Source: Methylobacterium mesophilicum SR1.6/6
GTDB lineage: Bacteria > Pseudomonadota > Alphaproteobacteria > Rhizobiales > Beijerinckiaceae
Assembly (NCBI RefSeq): GCF_000364445.2
Contig: NZ_CP043538.1
Location: forward strand, 412,501-476,500
Direction of reading: 5' to 3'
Length of the DNA: 64,000 bases
Shown here piece by piece: positions 9,522-18,450 of this stretch; position 1 is the first letter of the stretch, and each line of letters begins with the position of its first letter. A program made the position numbers and the translations under genes. Below the pieces are notes generated by a model. The model saw only the letters and a list, made by a program, of their open reading frames with translations, ran no database searches and was not told the DNA's origin.

Positions 9522-10687
9522 TGCGCCGCGTGAGCATCCCGGAGCGGCCCGACTGGCGCGCGCGCGCGGCCGAGGCGGGCTTCACCTTCCACACCTTCGC
9601 GGACGGGCCGTACTGGGACGAGAGCGCCTACTACGCCTTCAGCCTCGCCGAGATCGAGGACGACATCGAGGCGCCGACCCGCGAACTCCACGCGCTCTGC
9701 CTCGCCTTCGCCGAGCGCGCCGTCCGGGATGCAGGCATCCTGGCCTCGCTGGACATCCCCGAACAGGCCTGGGAGGCGATCGCCGACAGCTTCCGGAGGC
9801 GCGACCCCACCCTCTACGGGCGGATGGATTTCTGCTACGGCGGGGCCGGCACCGGGCCGGCCAAGCTCCTCGAATACAACGCCGACACGCCGACCGCCCT
9901 CTACGAGAGCGCGGTGTTCCAGTGGCTCTGGCTCGAGGACGGCCTCGCGCGCGGGCAGCTGCCCCCGGGCGCCGACCAGTTCAACGCGCTGCACGAGCGG
10001 CTGATCGCGCGCTTCGGCGCGATGAGCCTGCCCGAGACCGTCGCCTTCGCGTGCTTCCCCGACGCGCCGGAGGATCGCGGCACGGTGGCCTACCTGCAGG
10101 ATTGCGCCGTCCAGGCCGGGAAGCGCGCGCCCTTCGTGCCGATGGAGGCGATCGGCCTGGGCGACGACGGCCGCTTCCTCGACGCCGACGGCCGGCCCCT
10201 CGACGCCGTGTTCAAGCTCTACCCATGGGAGTGGATGTTCGCCGACGCCTTCGGCCCCGCCATCGGCCCCTCGCCGACCCGCTTCCTCGAGCCGCCCTGG
10301 AAGGCGGTCCTGTCCAACAAGGGGATGCTGGCCCATCTCTGGGCCATGGCGCCGGGCCACCCGAACCTGCTGCCGGCCTATTTCGAGGCCGATCCCGCCA
10401 AGGCGGCCCTCGGGACCTCCTTCGCGAAGAAGCCGCTCTACGCACGCGAGGGCGCGAACGTGCTCCTCGTCCGCGACGGCGCGGTCCTCGAACGCGCCGA
10501 GGGGCCGTACGGGGGCGAGGGCCATGTGCGCCAGGCGCTCGCGGAACTGCCCGCCTTCGCGGGGCGACGCGCCCTGGTCGGAAGCTGGGTCGTCGGCGCG
10601 GAGCCCGCGGGCCTCTGCGTCCGCGAGGAGACGCGCCGCATCACCACCGACAGGGCGCGCTTCGTGCCCCATCTGATCGCGGATTAG
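9521..10687 (+). CDS. Glutathionylspermidine synthase-like ATP-grasp protein (YgiC/YjfC type)
   Basis: A 388-residue member of the glutathionylspermidine synthase C-terminal-like family. The N-terminus FTFHTFADGPYWDESAYYAF and the GPAKLLEYNADTPTALYESAVFQW signature are characteristic. ATP-grasp-type residues are expected in the SNKGMLAHLW and KKPLYAREGANV segments. E. coli relatives (YgiC, YjfC) do not appear to make glutathionylspermidine in vivo, so the ligated substrate is open. It is the third gene of the operon and overlaps the upstream stop by 1 base. Confidence 0.88.
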   Translation: MRRVSIPERPDWRARAAEAGFTFHTFADGPYWDESAYYAFSLAEIEDDIEAPTRELHALCLAFAERAVRDAGILASLDIPEQAWEAIADSFRRRDPTLYGRMDFCYGGAGTGPAKLLEYNADTPTALYESAVFQWLWLEDGLARGQLPPGADQFNALHERLIARFGAMSLPETVAFACFPDAPEDRGTVAYLQDCAVQAGKRAPFVPMEAIGLGDDGRFLDADGRPLDAVFKLYPWEWMFADAFGPAIGPSPTRFLEPPWKAVLSNKGMLAHLWAMAPGHPNLLPAYFEADPAKAALGTSFAKKPLYAREGANVLLVRDGAVLERAEGPYGGEGHVRQALAELPAFAGRRALVGSWVVGAEPAGLCVREETRRITTDRARFVPHLIAD

Positions 10688-10688
10688 A

Positions 10689-10719
10689 GCGCGCCCCGTC
10701 GAGCTGGACGCCGGCGCGC
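10689..10719 (+). terminator. GC-rich hairpin after the ygiC-like gene (possible terminator)
   Basis: GCGCGCC shortly after the stop codon can pair with GGCGCGC near 10713-10719. There is no T tract, so at best it is a weak or Rho-assisted terminator separating this operon from the glycosyltransferase operon. Confidence 0.3.
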
Positions 10720-10858
10720 CCGCGGCCGTCCGTTCGGGCGGACAGCGACCCGGTCCGGCTCGGTCCTTCGACAGTCCTGCCGGGCGCCCTTAACGGCGTT
10801 TTTACCCTGGTCGCCCACGCTCCATTCATCTCAGGAGACGGATGTCAGAGGAGACGTC

Positions 10859-11971
10859 GTGGGAGGCAGCACGGAGCCGGGCGAGGCCGAACGGTTCGCA
10901 CGGGTCGCCGGCGAACTCACCGTCCTGCGCGAGACCGCGCGCGTCGCCCCGCGCGACAGGCGGCCGATCGCCATCGTCGTGCCCGTCTACAACGACTGGG
11001 CCGCCTTTCGCATCCTCGCGGGCGCGATCGACGCCGTCCTGGTCGAGGCCGACCTGTACGCCGAACTCATCGTCGTCGACGACGGATCCTGGCAGCCGGG
11101 CGGGGCGGTGCTCGCCGAGGTCGCGGGCGCGGCGCGGCGGCTGCGCCTGCTTCCCGCCGTCCTCGCCACCAATCTCGGCCACCAGCGCGCGATCGCGGTC
11201 GGGCTCGTGCAGGCGAACGAGCGGGCGCACGGCTATCGCGCGGTCATCGTCATGGACGGCGACGGCGAGGACCGGCCGGAGCACATCCCGCTCCTCGTCG
11301 CGGAGGCCGAGGCCCACCCCGATTCCGTGATCTGCGCCCGGCGCCGACGCCGCTTCGAAGGCGTGCGCTTCGCGCTCGGCTACGGGATGTTCAAGGCCGT
11401 GTTCCGGCTCTGCACGGGGCGGCGCATCGACTTCGGCCATTACTGCGCGATCGCGCCGGCGCACCTGCCGCGCCTCGTCCACGCCCCGGCCCTGTGGAGC
11501 CATTTCGCCGCGAGCCTTCTCCGCTCCGGCCTGCCCCTCCACCGCGTCCCCCTCGACCGCGGCCAGCGCTATGCCGGGCGCTCGACCATGAACGCGACGG
11601 CGCTGATCCGGCACGGGCTCAACGCCATCGCCGTCTTCGAGGACGTCTGCCTCGTGCGCCTCCTCGTGCTGCTGGCGGGGTTCGGGTGCGGGGTGGTCGC
11701 CGCGATGATCGGCGTGGTGCTCGTCCGCTTCTGCACCGACCTCGCCCTGCCCGGCTGGGCGACGAACGCGGGCGGCCTGCTCCTCGTGGTGCTGTTCCAG
11801 GCGGCGCTGCTGGCGGCGACGGCGGCCGCCGCGCACCTCAACCGGCGCGCGCTGCCCGAGATCGTGCCGGCCCGCGACGCGCACTGGTTCCTGCTCGCGC
11901 CCGCCACCCCCGCGCACGAGACCAACGACGGAGACGCGAAGTGGCCAGCGGATCGCCGAGCGGCGTCCTGA
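10859..11971 (+). CDS. Family 2 glycosyltransferase with C-terminal membrane segments
   Basis: A 370-residue protein of the DPM1/GtrB-like GT2 group. The core shows IAIVVPVYNDW (nucleotide-sugar site), IVVDDGS and VIVMDGDGEDRPEHIP (DxD-like motif). Two hydrophobic segments near residues 270-325 (LLVLLAGFGCGVVAAMIGVVLV, GLLLVVLFQAALLAATAAAA) suggest transfer to a polyprenyl phosphate. The GTG at 10859 is preceded by AGAGGAG. The gene overlaps the next methyltransferase start by 31 bases. A role in surface glycan or glycolipid formation is inferred. Confidence 0.85.
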   Translation: MGGSTEPGEAERFARVAGELTVLRETARVAPRDRRPIAIVVPVYNDWAAFRILAGAIDAVLVEADLYAELIVVDDGSWQPGGAVLAEVAGAARRLRLLPAVLATNLGHQRAIAVGLVQANERAHGYRAVIVMDGDGEDRPEHIPLLVAEAEAHPDSVICARRRRRFEGVRFALGYGMFKAVFRLCTGRRIDFGHYCAIAPAHLPRLVHAPALWSHFAASLLRSGLPLHRVPLDRGQRYAGRSTMNATALIRHGLNAIAVFEDVCLVRLLVLLAGFGCGVVAAMIGVVLVRFCTDLALPGWATNAGGLLLVVLFQAALLAATAAAAHLNRRALPEIVPARDAHWFLLAPATPAHETNDGDAKWPADRRAAS

Positions 11972-12678
11972 CGACGCCCTCCGACTACGTCGGCGGCGAA
12001 CTCGAACTCTTCGCGGCCGCCCGCAACTGGAAGCGCTACTGGTCCGACGTCATCGCGCCGTTCGTCGGCGGCCGCGTGCTCGACGTCGGCGCCGGGCTGG
12101 GCGCCACGGCGGAGGTCTTCTCGGAGCGGGCGGGCATCGAAGCCTGGACCTGCCTGGAGCCCGACGCGCGCTTCGCCGCGCGCCTCGCGACGCGGGTCGA
12201 GGCGGGCGGGCTGCCCGCCCGCACGCGGGTGCTGCGCGGAACGATCCAGGACCTCACGGCCGCCGACCGCTTCGACACCGTCCTCTACATCGACGTGCTG
12301 GAGCATATCCGCGACGATCGCGGCGAGCTGGCGCGGGCGGCCGCGCGGCTCGCGGAGGGCGGCCACCTCGTCGTGCTCTCGCCGGCCCACCCGTTCCTCT
12401 ACGCGCCCTTCGATGCCGCGATCGGCCACGAGCGGCGCTACACCCGGGCGACCCTGCGCGCGGCCGCGCCGGAGGGCCTGCGGCGGGTGCGGCTCGACTA
12501 CCTCGACGCGGTCGGGTTCGGCGCCTCCCTCGGCAACCGCCTCGTCCTGCGGAGCGCGATGCCGAACGCGGCGCAGATCGCCGCCTGGGACCGGCTGATG
12601 GTGCCGCTCTCCCGCCGGCTCGATCCCTGGCTGGGATTCCGGGCGGGCAAATCGGTGCTGGGGATCTGGGCGCGATGA
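11941..12678 (+). CDS. SAM-dependent methyltransferase
   Basis: A 245-residue class I methyltransferase. The SAM-binding motif I is GRVLDVGAGLGATAEVF, followed by ACLEPD-like motif II and FDTVLYIDVLEHIRDD (motif III/IV). The GTG at 11941, preceded by GGAG, is used; the start lies inside the end of the glycosyltransferase gene. The context (GT2 before, YfhO-type membrane protein after) suggests it acts on a glycan or its lipid carrier. This is inference. Confidence 0.85.
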   Translation: MASGSPSGVLTTPSDYVGGELELFAAARNWKRYWSDVIAPFVGGRVLDVGAGLGATAEVFSERAGIEAWTCLEPDARFAARLATRVEAGGLPARTRVLRGTIQDLTAADRFDTVLYIDVLEHIRDDRGELARAAARLAEGGHLVVLSPAHPFLYAPFDAAIGHERRYTRATLRAAAPEGLRRVRLDYLDAVGFGASLGNRLVLRSAMPNAAQIAAWDRLMVPLSRRLDPWLGFRAGKSVLGIWAR

Positions 12679-14831
12679 GCGCCGGGCTCCTCGGCGGCGC
12701 GTCGCCGTCCGTCGCCACGCTGCCGCGCAGCGCCGAACTCGGTTGGGGCCTGCTGACGGCCTGTCTCGCCGTCGCGACCGCGGCGGTCCCGCTCGTCCAC
12801 GAGCCCACCTTCTACTTCACCGACGACTACCAGACGTACTTCATGCCGGGCTTCCTGGAGGTCGCCCGGCTGATCAAGGCGGGGGAATGGCCGTTCCTGT
12901 CTCCGCGCCTGTTCCAGGGCGGGGCGTTCCTCGCCGAGTATCAGTACGCGCTGTTCAATCCCGTCAGCGTGGCGCTCTATCTCGCGCTCGACGGGTTCGC
13001 GCGCCTCGACCGCGCCGCCGCCTTCTTCGCCCTCGTCCATGTCGGCCTGCTCGCCGGCGGCACGCACGCCCTGGCGCGCCAGGTGGGTGTGAGCCGGCCG
13101 GCCGCCGTGCTCGCCGGGCTGACCGCCGCGACGAGCGGATGGATCATCTACTGGGGCGCCATCACGTGGATCGCCGGCCTCGTCAGCACCGCGTGGCTGT
13201 CCTGGGCGGCGGCCGCGCTGATCCGCGCCTACCGGGCACCGGGCTCCGTGCCGGCGGCCGCGTGCGCCGTCTACCTGACGATCGCGAGCGGCTGGCCGTT
13301 CTCCGACGCGGCGCTCATCGCCGGCCTCGGGGTCGGCCTCCCCCTGGCGTTCCGGGCCGGGCGCGAGTGGCGGGCCTGCGTGCGGGCGGCCCTCGCGGCC
13401 GGCCTCGGCGGTCTGCTCGCCGCGCCGTCCTGGATGCCGCTCGCCGCCGCGATCGGGACGAGCTCCCGCCAGCCGGAAGTCCTGTTCCACGACATGCTGC
13501 ACGCACCCCCCGCCGTGCTCCTGGCGATGGGCGTGCCGATCTGGCCCGAGACCTGGCTCGGCTTCAACGGCCTGAAGATGCATGTCGGGCCGCCGGCCCA
13601 GTACGTCTCGTGGTGGGTGCCGGCCGCGCTGGTGAACGCCTCCCGGGCGCGGCTCAATGAGCCGGCGGGCCGCGGCGTCGCCCTGGTGCTGGCGGTGACG
13701 GGCGTGCTCGCCCTGCTGGCCATCGCCCCTGGCGTGTCGCAGTTGCGCTGGCCCTTCCGCTACCTGCCCTACGTGCAGATCGGCTGCGCGGTCGTGGCGG
13801 CCTGGTTCGCCGCCCGCGACCGCTGGGCGCCCGTCCCGACGCTGGCGGTCATCGTGATCGGCGGCGCGGTCGCGCTCGCGCGCGATCCGGATATCGCCAC
13901 GCTGCAGATCGCCCTGACGGCGCTCGTCGCCCTCGCGGCCGTGCTGGCCCTGCGGACGGAGGGGACGGAGCGGCTCGCCGTCATCGCCGCGAGCCATATC
14001 GTGATCTTCGCGATCCTCACCGCGGTCATGCCGTTCAACGGCCAGGTCGGCACGTGGCGGGCGCCGATGGAGCGATCGGCCTACCTGGCCCCGCCCCTGC
14101 GCCCGGGCGACACGAGCCTCGTGCTCTACGACCCGGAGTACCACCGGGCTCCGATCGCGCCGGAGGCCCAGGCCGCGCTGTTCACCGAACTGCCGCACGC
14201 CAACACGGCGCTGCTCACGGGGGCCGCGGTGGTCGGTGGCTACTCGCCCATGCCGGCGCAGGGCTTCCGCGCGTTCTGCCTGTGGCGCGGCGGGGCGACC
14301 TGCCCGGAAGCCGCCGAGCGGCTGGCGCGCCTCGACCCGGTGACGGGCGCGCGCACGCTCGATCTCGCGCGCGTGGTGCGCGTCGCGGCGGAAAGGGGCC
14401 TGCGCGCGGAAAGCTTCGCCGCTGTCGCCGGACCGGGCTGGATCCGGCGCCCCGGCGTCGTGGCGGACCTGTTCGAGCGGTCGGGCGATGGGGTCGCGCT
14501 GCCCGGGACGCTCTCGGCCGGGCCGGCGGGCTTCCGCGTCGCCGCCAGTGCGGAGGCCGCGGCCTCGGGACGCTACGATGTCGCCTCGCCGGGGGGCGGC
14601 CGCGTCGTCTGGGCGCGGGCGTGGTACCCGGGCTACGCGGCGTCCTGGAACGGCGCACCGCTGGCGGTCGAGGTCGTCAACGACGTCCTTCTGTCGACGG
14701 TGATCCCGGCCGGAGCGGGTGTGCTGCGCCTGCATTACGTGCCGGCCGGGCTGCTGCCGGGGCTCGCTCTCTCGGCGCTCGCCGCGCTGGTGCTTGCCGG
14801 CCTCGTGATATCGGGCCGGCGGGCCCGGTAG
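12675..14831 (+). CDS. YfhO-like polytopic membrane protein
   Basis: A 718-residue protein with many hydrophobic segments and an early luminal/periplasmic loop containing paired acidic residues (YFTDDYQTYFMPGFLEVARLI), as in GT-C-fold/YfhO transferases. The C-terminal third is a soluble beta-rich domain (ARAWYPGYAASWNGAPLAVEVVNDVLL...), a pattern typical of YfhO-family proteins. The last segment is again membrane-spanning. It overlaps the methyltransferase stop by 4 bases (ATGA). Likely role: transfer of a sugar from a lipid carrier on the periplasmic side. The substrate is unknown. Confidence 0.8.
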   Translation: MSAGLLGGASPSVATLPRSAELGWGLLTACLAVATAAVPLVHEPTFYFTDDYQTYFMPGFLEVARLIKAGEWPFLSPRLFQGGAFLAEYQYALFNPVSVALYLALDGFARLDRAAAFFALVHVGLLAGGTHALARQVGVSRPAAVLAGLTAATSGWIIYWGAITWIAGLVSTAWLSWAAAALIRAYRAPGSVPAAACAVYLTIASGWPFSDAALIAGLGVGLPLAFRAGREWRACVRAALAAGLGGLLAAPSWMPLAAAIGTSSRQPEVLFHDMLHAPPAVLLAMGVPIWPETWLGFNGLKMHVGPPAQYVSWWVPAALVNASRARLNEPAGRGVALVLAVTGVLALLAIAPGVSQLRWPFRYLPYVQIGCAVVAAWFAARDRWAPVPTLAVIVIGGAVALARDPDIATLQIALTALVALAAVLALRTEGTERLAVIAASHIVIFAILTAVMPFNGQVGTWRAPMERSAYLAPPLRPGDTSLVLYDPEYHRAPIAPEAQAALFTELPHANTALLTGAAVVGGYSPMPAQGFRAFCLWRGGATCPEAAERLARLDPVTGARTLDLARVVRVAAERGLRAESFAAVAGPGWIRRPGVVADLFERSGDGVALPGTLSAGPAGFRVAASAEAAASGRYDVASPGGGRVVWARAWYPGYAASWNGAPLAVEVVNDVLLSTVIPAGAGVLRLHYVPAGLLPGLALSALAALVLAGLVISGRRAR

Positions 14832-15028
14832 CCCTGGCCCAAGGCCGACCATCCCTACTGCGCGCAGGAGGACGAGGATCCGGCGCCGGGGCTCACGCGA
14901 CCAGCGTGCCCGGAGACCCGGATCGCCGCTTCCGATGTCCAGCCGACGCCTCGATCCGGGTTAGTGTGATCGTGTCGAGACGACCGGTCCGGCACGCCGC
15001 GCTGCCCACTCAAGCCCAGGGGATCTGC

Positions 15029-16246
15029 ATGCGCTTCCTGACGCTCGCCCGCGCTGCCGTGATCCTCGCCCCTCTGGTCTGCGGTGCCGCGCGCGGGGCG
15101 GAAACCGGGCCCCCGGGCGCGTCCACAGGTCCCGTCATGACGCCCCTCGTCGCCGACGTGCTGGCGGCGCCCCGCGCCGTGCCCATGTCGGACGGCCGCA
15201 AGCACCTCGTCTACGAGCTTCGGCTCTCGAACGTGCTGGACGGGCGCTTCGACCTCAGGCGCCTCGTCGTGCGCGACGGCCGCTCGAAACGGCCGCTTCT
15301 GGCCCTCGATCGGGAGGCGATCGGCCAGCGCCTGTCACTCGGTGGCCGGCGGGCGAGCCCCACAACGTCACTCGGGGCTTACCAGTTCGGGGTCGTCTTC
15401 CTTCACGTCCGTCTCGAGGCGGGGGCGCCCATCCCCGAGACGCTCGTCCACGACGTCGACGGCTTCGCCGAACCGCTGAAGGCCGACCTGTCGATGCAGA
15501 TCGCGCCGACCCCGGTCATCGATCGGCCCCTGCCCGTGCTCGGGGCACCGCTGCGCGGACACGGCTACATCGCCGGCGACGGCTGCTGCGACTCCGTCCG
15601 GCACGTCCGCGCCCTCCTGCCGCTCAACGGGGTCTTCCGTCTCGCGCAGCGTTACGCGATCGACTGGGAGAAGATCGATGACGGGAACCGGATCGTGCGC
15701 GGTGATCTGAAGGACGTGAGGAGCTACCGCATCTACGGTGAGCCCGTGCTGGCCGTGGCGGACGGCACGGTGGTCGGTGCCCGCAACGACCTGCCCGATC
15801 AGGTCCCGGGGGCGCTGCCGTCCGACCTGCCGATCGGCGAGGCGGACGGCAACTTCATCGTCACCGACATCGGGAACGGGTCGTTCGTTCTCTATGCCCA
15901 TCTCAGTCCGGGCAGCGTCAGCCTGCGTGTCGGCGATCATGTCACGCGCGGTGACCGTCTCGGTGAGGTGGGCAACAGCGGCAACAGCCAAGCGCCACAC
16001 CTGCATCTGCACGTCATGGACGGTCCGAACGCGCTTCTGGCGGACGGCCTGCCCTACGTGTTCGAGGCCTTCACCGTTCCGGCTGCGGTCGAGGCGGGGA
16101 CCGCCGCTTTCGATCAGGCCGAGGCGACCGGCTCGCCGCTTCACCTCGCCAGCAAGATCCCACCGTCAGCCGTCCGCGATGTCCTGCCGCTCGATCTCTC
16201 GATCGTCGATTGGGGGACGCCCCCGTCGACGCCGACCAAGCCCTGA
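15029..16246 (+). CDS. M23-family (LytM-type) peptidase-like protein
   Basis: A 405-residue secreted protein with a signal peptide (MRFLTLARAAVILAPLVCGAARGAE). The C-terminal half shows the peptidase M23 beta fold: GEPVLAVADGTVV, NGSFVLYAHLSPGSVSLRVGDHVTRGDRLGEVGNSGNS and HLHLHVMDG (the HxH ligands). The usual first zinc-ligand motif H-x-G-x-D appears as RYAIDW, keeping Asp but not His, as in a divergent M23 subgroup. Either it still cuts a peptide or it is a non-enzymatic LytM factor. It stands alone. Confidence 0.82.
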   Translation: MRFLTLARAAVILAPLVCGAARGAETGPPGASTGPVMTPLVADVLAAPRAVPMSDGRKHLVYELRLSNVLDGRFDLRRLVVRDGRSKRPLLALDREAIGQRLSLGGRRASPTTSLGAYQFGVVFLHVRLEAGAPIPETLVHDVDGFAEPLKADLSMQIAPTPVIDRPLPVLGAPLRGHGYIAGDGCCDSVRHVRALLPLNGVFRLAQRYAIDWEKIDDGNRIVRGDLKDVRSYRIYGEPVLAVADGTVVGARNDLPDQVPGALPSDLPIGEADGNFIVTDIGNGSFVLYAHLSPGSVSLRVGDHVTRGDRLGEVGNSGNSQAPHLHLHVMDGPNALLADGLPYVFEAFTVPAAVEAGTAAFDQAEATGSPLHLASKIPPSAVRDVLPLDLSIVDWGTPPSTPTKP

Positions 16247-16386
16247 GCGGGGCCGCGCTGGCAGGCCGACGCTCCATCCGCCCGGGTCCTTGCTGCGTCG
16301 CGGGCCTTCGGCGCAGGACCGGCGGCCACGCCTGCCAGCCCCGATCAGGGTCCGTGCCGTCAGGGCCCGACCCCCACCGACGCTCG

Positions 16387-16905
16387 TCAGCCGCCCGCGT
16401 CGAGGCCGGCGACGAGATGGTCCAGCTGCTCGAACTGCTCGCCCCACCCGCTTGTGCTTCCGGACGCCATCGCCGCGTCGAGCGCGTCCTTCGAGGGATA
16501 GAGGTCGCGCACGACGACCCGCGTGCGGCCGTCGATCTCCTCGAAGGTGACGGTGGTGATGGCCCCGTCGCCACCGCCCTCCTCGTTGGTCCAGACGAGG
16601 CGGGAACAGGGTGTCACCTCGATATATCGGCCGACGAACGCCATGGGCCGGTCCGAGGACGGATGGCCCATGACCAGCCGGTAGGTGCCCCCGGTGCGGA
16701 TATCGGCTTCGAAGGAGATCAAGGAGACTCCGAACGATCGGGGCGCCCACCAGCGCTGGAACAGCTCCGGCCTCGTCCATGCGTCGAACACGATGCGCGC
16801 CGGACCGTCGACGATCCGCGTCACCACGAGTTCCCGGTCCGATATCCGCTCGACCGTCGTGCCGGCCTTCCCGGCGGCGGCCTCATTCGGTTGGCTCGCA
16901 TCCAT
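16387..16905 (-). CDS. SRPBCC/AHSA1-like protein
   Basis: A 172-residue START/SRPBCC-fold protein of the AHSA1 (activator of Hsp90 ATPase homologue 1-like) group. Motifs are VVTRIVDGPARIVFDAWTRPELFQRWWAP, GGTYRLVMGHP and GWGEQFEQLDHLV near the end. It overlaps the upstream ArsR gene by 23 bases; such ArsR-SRPBCC pairs are very common. The ligand is unknown. Confidence 0.9.
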   Translation of the reverse strand: MDASQPNEAAAGKAGTTVERISDRELVVTRIVDGPARIVFDAWTRPELFQRWWAPRSFGVSLISFEADIRTGGTYRLVMGHPSSDRPMAFVGRYIEVTPCSRLVWTNEEGGGDGAITTVTFEEIDGRTRVVVRDLYPSKDALDAAMASGSTSGWGEQFEQLDHLVAGLDAGG

Positions 16906-17248
16906 CGGCCGTCTCCCTCTGCTTCAGTTCCTCGACGATGTGGTCCAGCGCGTCGAAACGCGAGGCCCAGAGCTTGCGGTAATCCTCGATCCAGGCCGTC
17001 TCGTCCGCGAGCCGGCTGCGGCCGAGCCTGCAGGTCCGCACGCGTCCGGCCTTCCGCGTCGTGACCAGCCCCGCCTCCTCCAGGATGCCGACATGCTTCT
17101 TCATGCCCGTGAGGGTCATCTGGAACGTGTCGGCGAGTTCCGTGATCGAGGCATCCCCGCGCCCGAGCCGTTCGAGCACGCCCCGACGCGTGGCATCCGA
17201 GAGCGCCGCGAAGGAGACGTCGAGGCGCGCTGCTAGAAACTGAACCAT
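16883..17248 (-). CDS. ArsR-family transcriptional regulator
   Basis: A 121-residue winged-helix repressor: LSDATRRGVLERLGRGDASITELADTFQMT (helix-turn-helix), GMKKHVGILEEAGLVTTRKAGRVRTCRL (wing). It has no metal-binding Cys box. It is the first gene of the ArsR-SRPBCC pair. Its ATG lies inside an 18-bp perfect inverted repeat, which is the likely auto-operator. Confidence 0.9.
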   Translation of the reverse strand: MVQFLAARLDVSFAALSDATRRGVLERLGRGDASITELADTFQMTLTGMKKHVGILEEAGLVTTRKAGRVRTCRLGRSRLADETAWIEDYRKLWASRFDALDHIVEELKQRETADGCEPTE

Positions 17249-17267
17249 GTGGTTCAGTTTCTAGCAG
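17230..17267. promoter_or_regulatory. Perfect 18-bp inverted repeat over the ArsR start codon
   Basis: CTGCTAGAAACTGAACCA at 17230-17247 and its exact complement at 17250-17267 flank two bases (TG). The minus-strand start codon of the ArsR gene (17246-17248) lies within the dyad. This is probably the operator for autoregulation; the mRNA could also fold to hide the start codon. Confidence 0.7.
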
Positions 17268-17342
17268 GCCGGGCGACATCCTTCAAGGGACCGGGTCCGG
17301 GAGGGGGCCTCGCCCTGCCCGCCCAGACATCCCCGCCGCGTC

Positions 17343-18395
17343 CTACGCGACCTCCGCCAGATCCCCGAACAGCGACAGCACCACGGGGCGTCGGTCGAGG
17401 TTGTAGGTCGCCGCCTCCCGGGCGGCGCGGCCGAACCGTTCGGCGACCGCCACCAGGGCGGCGAGCCGGGCCGGCGGCTCGTCCCGGCGCCGGTCGAGCT
17501 CGCCCGAGACGAAGCGCAGCACCGCGTCCTGGGCCGCCTCGAACCGCGCCTCCGCGTCCCGGCCCGCCAGGGTCTCGGCCAGCTTGAGCACCCGGCCCCA
17601 GTCGGGATTGCGCGCCCGCGCCAGCAGGGTCTCGACCTCCGCCACGAGGCCGGCTGTGACCGGATCGAGCAGCGCCAGCGCCCGGGCGACCGAGCCCTCG
17701 CACAGGGAGAGCGCGCGGGCGAGGGCCGCATCCTCGGGCTGAGGGAAGGGCGCGGGCAGGGCGCGCACCACCCGGGCGACGTCCTCGGCCGCGAGCGGGC
17801 GCAGCATCAGCGCCCGGCACCGGGAGCGGATCGTCGGCAGCAGGCGGCCGGGCTGGTGGGACAGGATCAGGAACAGCGCCCGCGGCGGCGGTTCCTCCAG
17901 CACCTTGAGCAGGGCGTTGGCGGCGTTGGCGTTCAGGTCCTCGGCGCTGTCGAGGATGCAGACCCGCCAGCCGGAATCCGCGGCCGTCGTGGCGAACAGG
18001 TCCAGCGCCCGGCGGACCATGTCGACGGAGATCTTGGTCGGCAGCGCCTTGGCGCCGGCCGTCCGGTGGCGGCGCAGGGCCACGAGATTCGGGTGCGATA
18101 GGCCCGCGACCTTGCCGGCGACGGGATCGTCCGCCGCCACGTCGAGCCCGGGCGGACCCCCGCCCCCGGGATGGGCGAGCAGGCGCCGCGCGACCCGGTA
18201 GGCCAGGGTCGCCTTGCCGATGCCGGGGCCGCCGCCGATCAGCCACGCATGGTGCAGGCGCCCGGCGGCGATCGCGCCCGCGAAGGCATCGGCGGCGGCC
18301 CCGTGGCCGACGAGACCGAGGGTCTCGCGCGGGCGCGGGATGCCCGGCAGGTCCCCGGGCTCGACGTCGTCGGCGGCGCGATCGATGGGCTTCAT
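17343..18395 (-). CDS. holB: DNA polymerase III subunit delta'
   Basis: A 350-residue clamp-loader subunit. The Walker A region is GGGPGIGKATLAYRVARRL (residues ~54-70), followed by the KISVDMVRRALDLFATTAADSGWRVCILDSAEDLNANAANALLKVLEEPPP segment typical of delta', and SRCRALMLRPL. It lies 55 bases after tmk, in the conserved order dac-tmk-holB. metG, the usual next gene, is 16 kb away. Confidence 0.95.
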   Translation of the reverse strand: MKPIDRAADDVEPGDLPGIPRPRETLGLVGHGAAADAFAGAIAAGRLHHAWLIGGGPGIGKATLAYRVARRLLAHPGGGGPPGLDVAADDPVAGKVAGLSHPNLVALRRHRTAGAKALPTKISVDMVRRALDLFATTAADSGWRVCILDSAEDLNANAANALLKVLEEPPPRALFLILSHQPGRLLPTIRSRCRALMLRPLAAEDVARVVRALPAPFPQPEDAALARALSLCEGSVARALALLDPVTAGLVAEVETLLARARNPDWGRVLKLAETLAGRDAEARFEAAQDAVLRFVSGELDRRRDEPPARLAALVAVAERFGRAAREAATYNLDRRPVVLSLFGDLAEVA

Positions 18396-18450
18396 GGCGG
18401 CTGCCTACCGCGATGGGGCCGACAGGGGATAGGCCGATAGGGGCACGCGT

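Noticed and set aside
12498..14852. A 784-residue minus-strand frame
   Set aside because: It is antisense to the YfhO-like gene and has the Arg/Gly/Asp/His-rich composition of a shadow.
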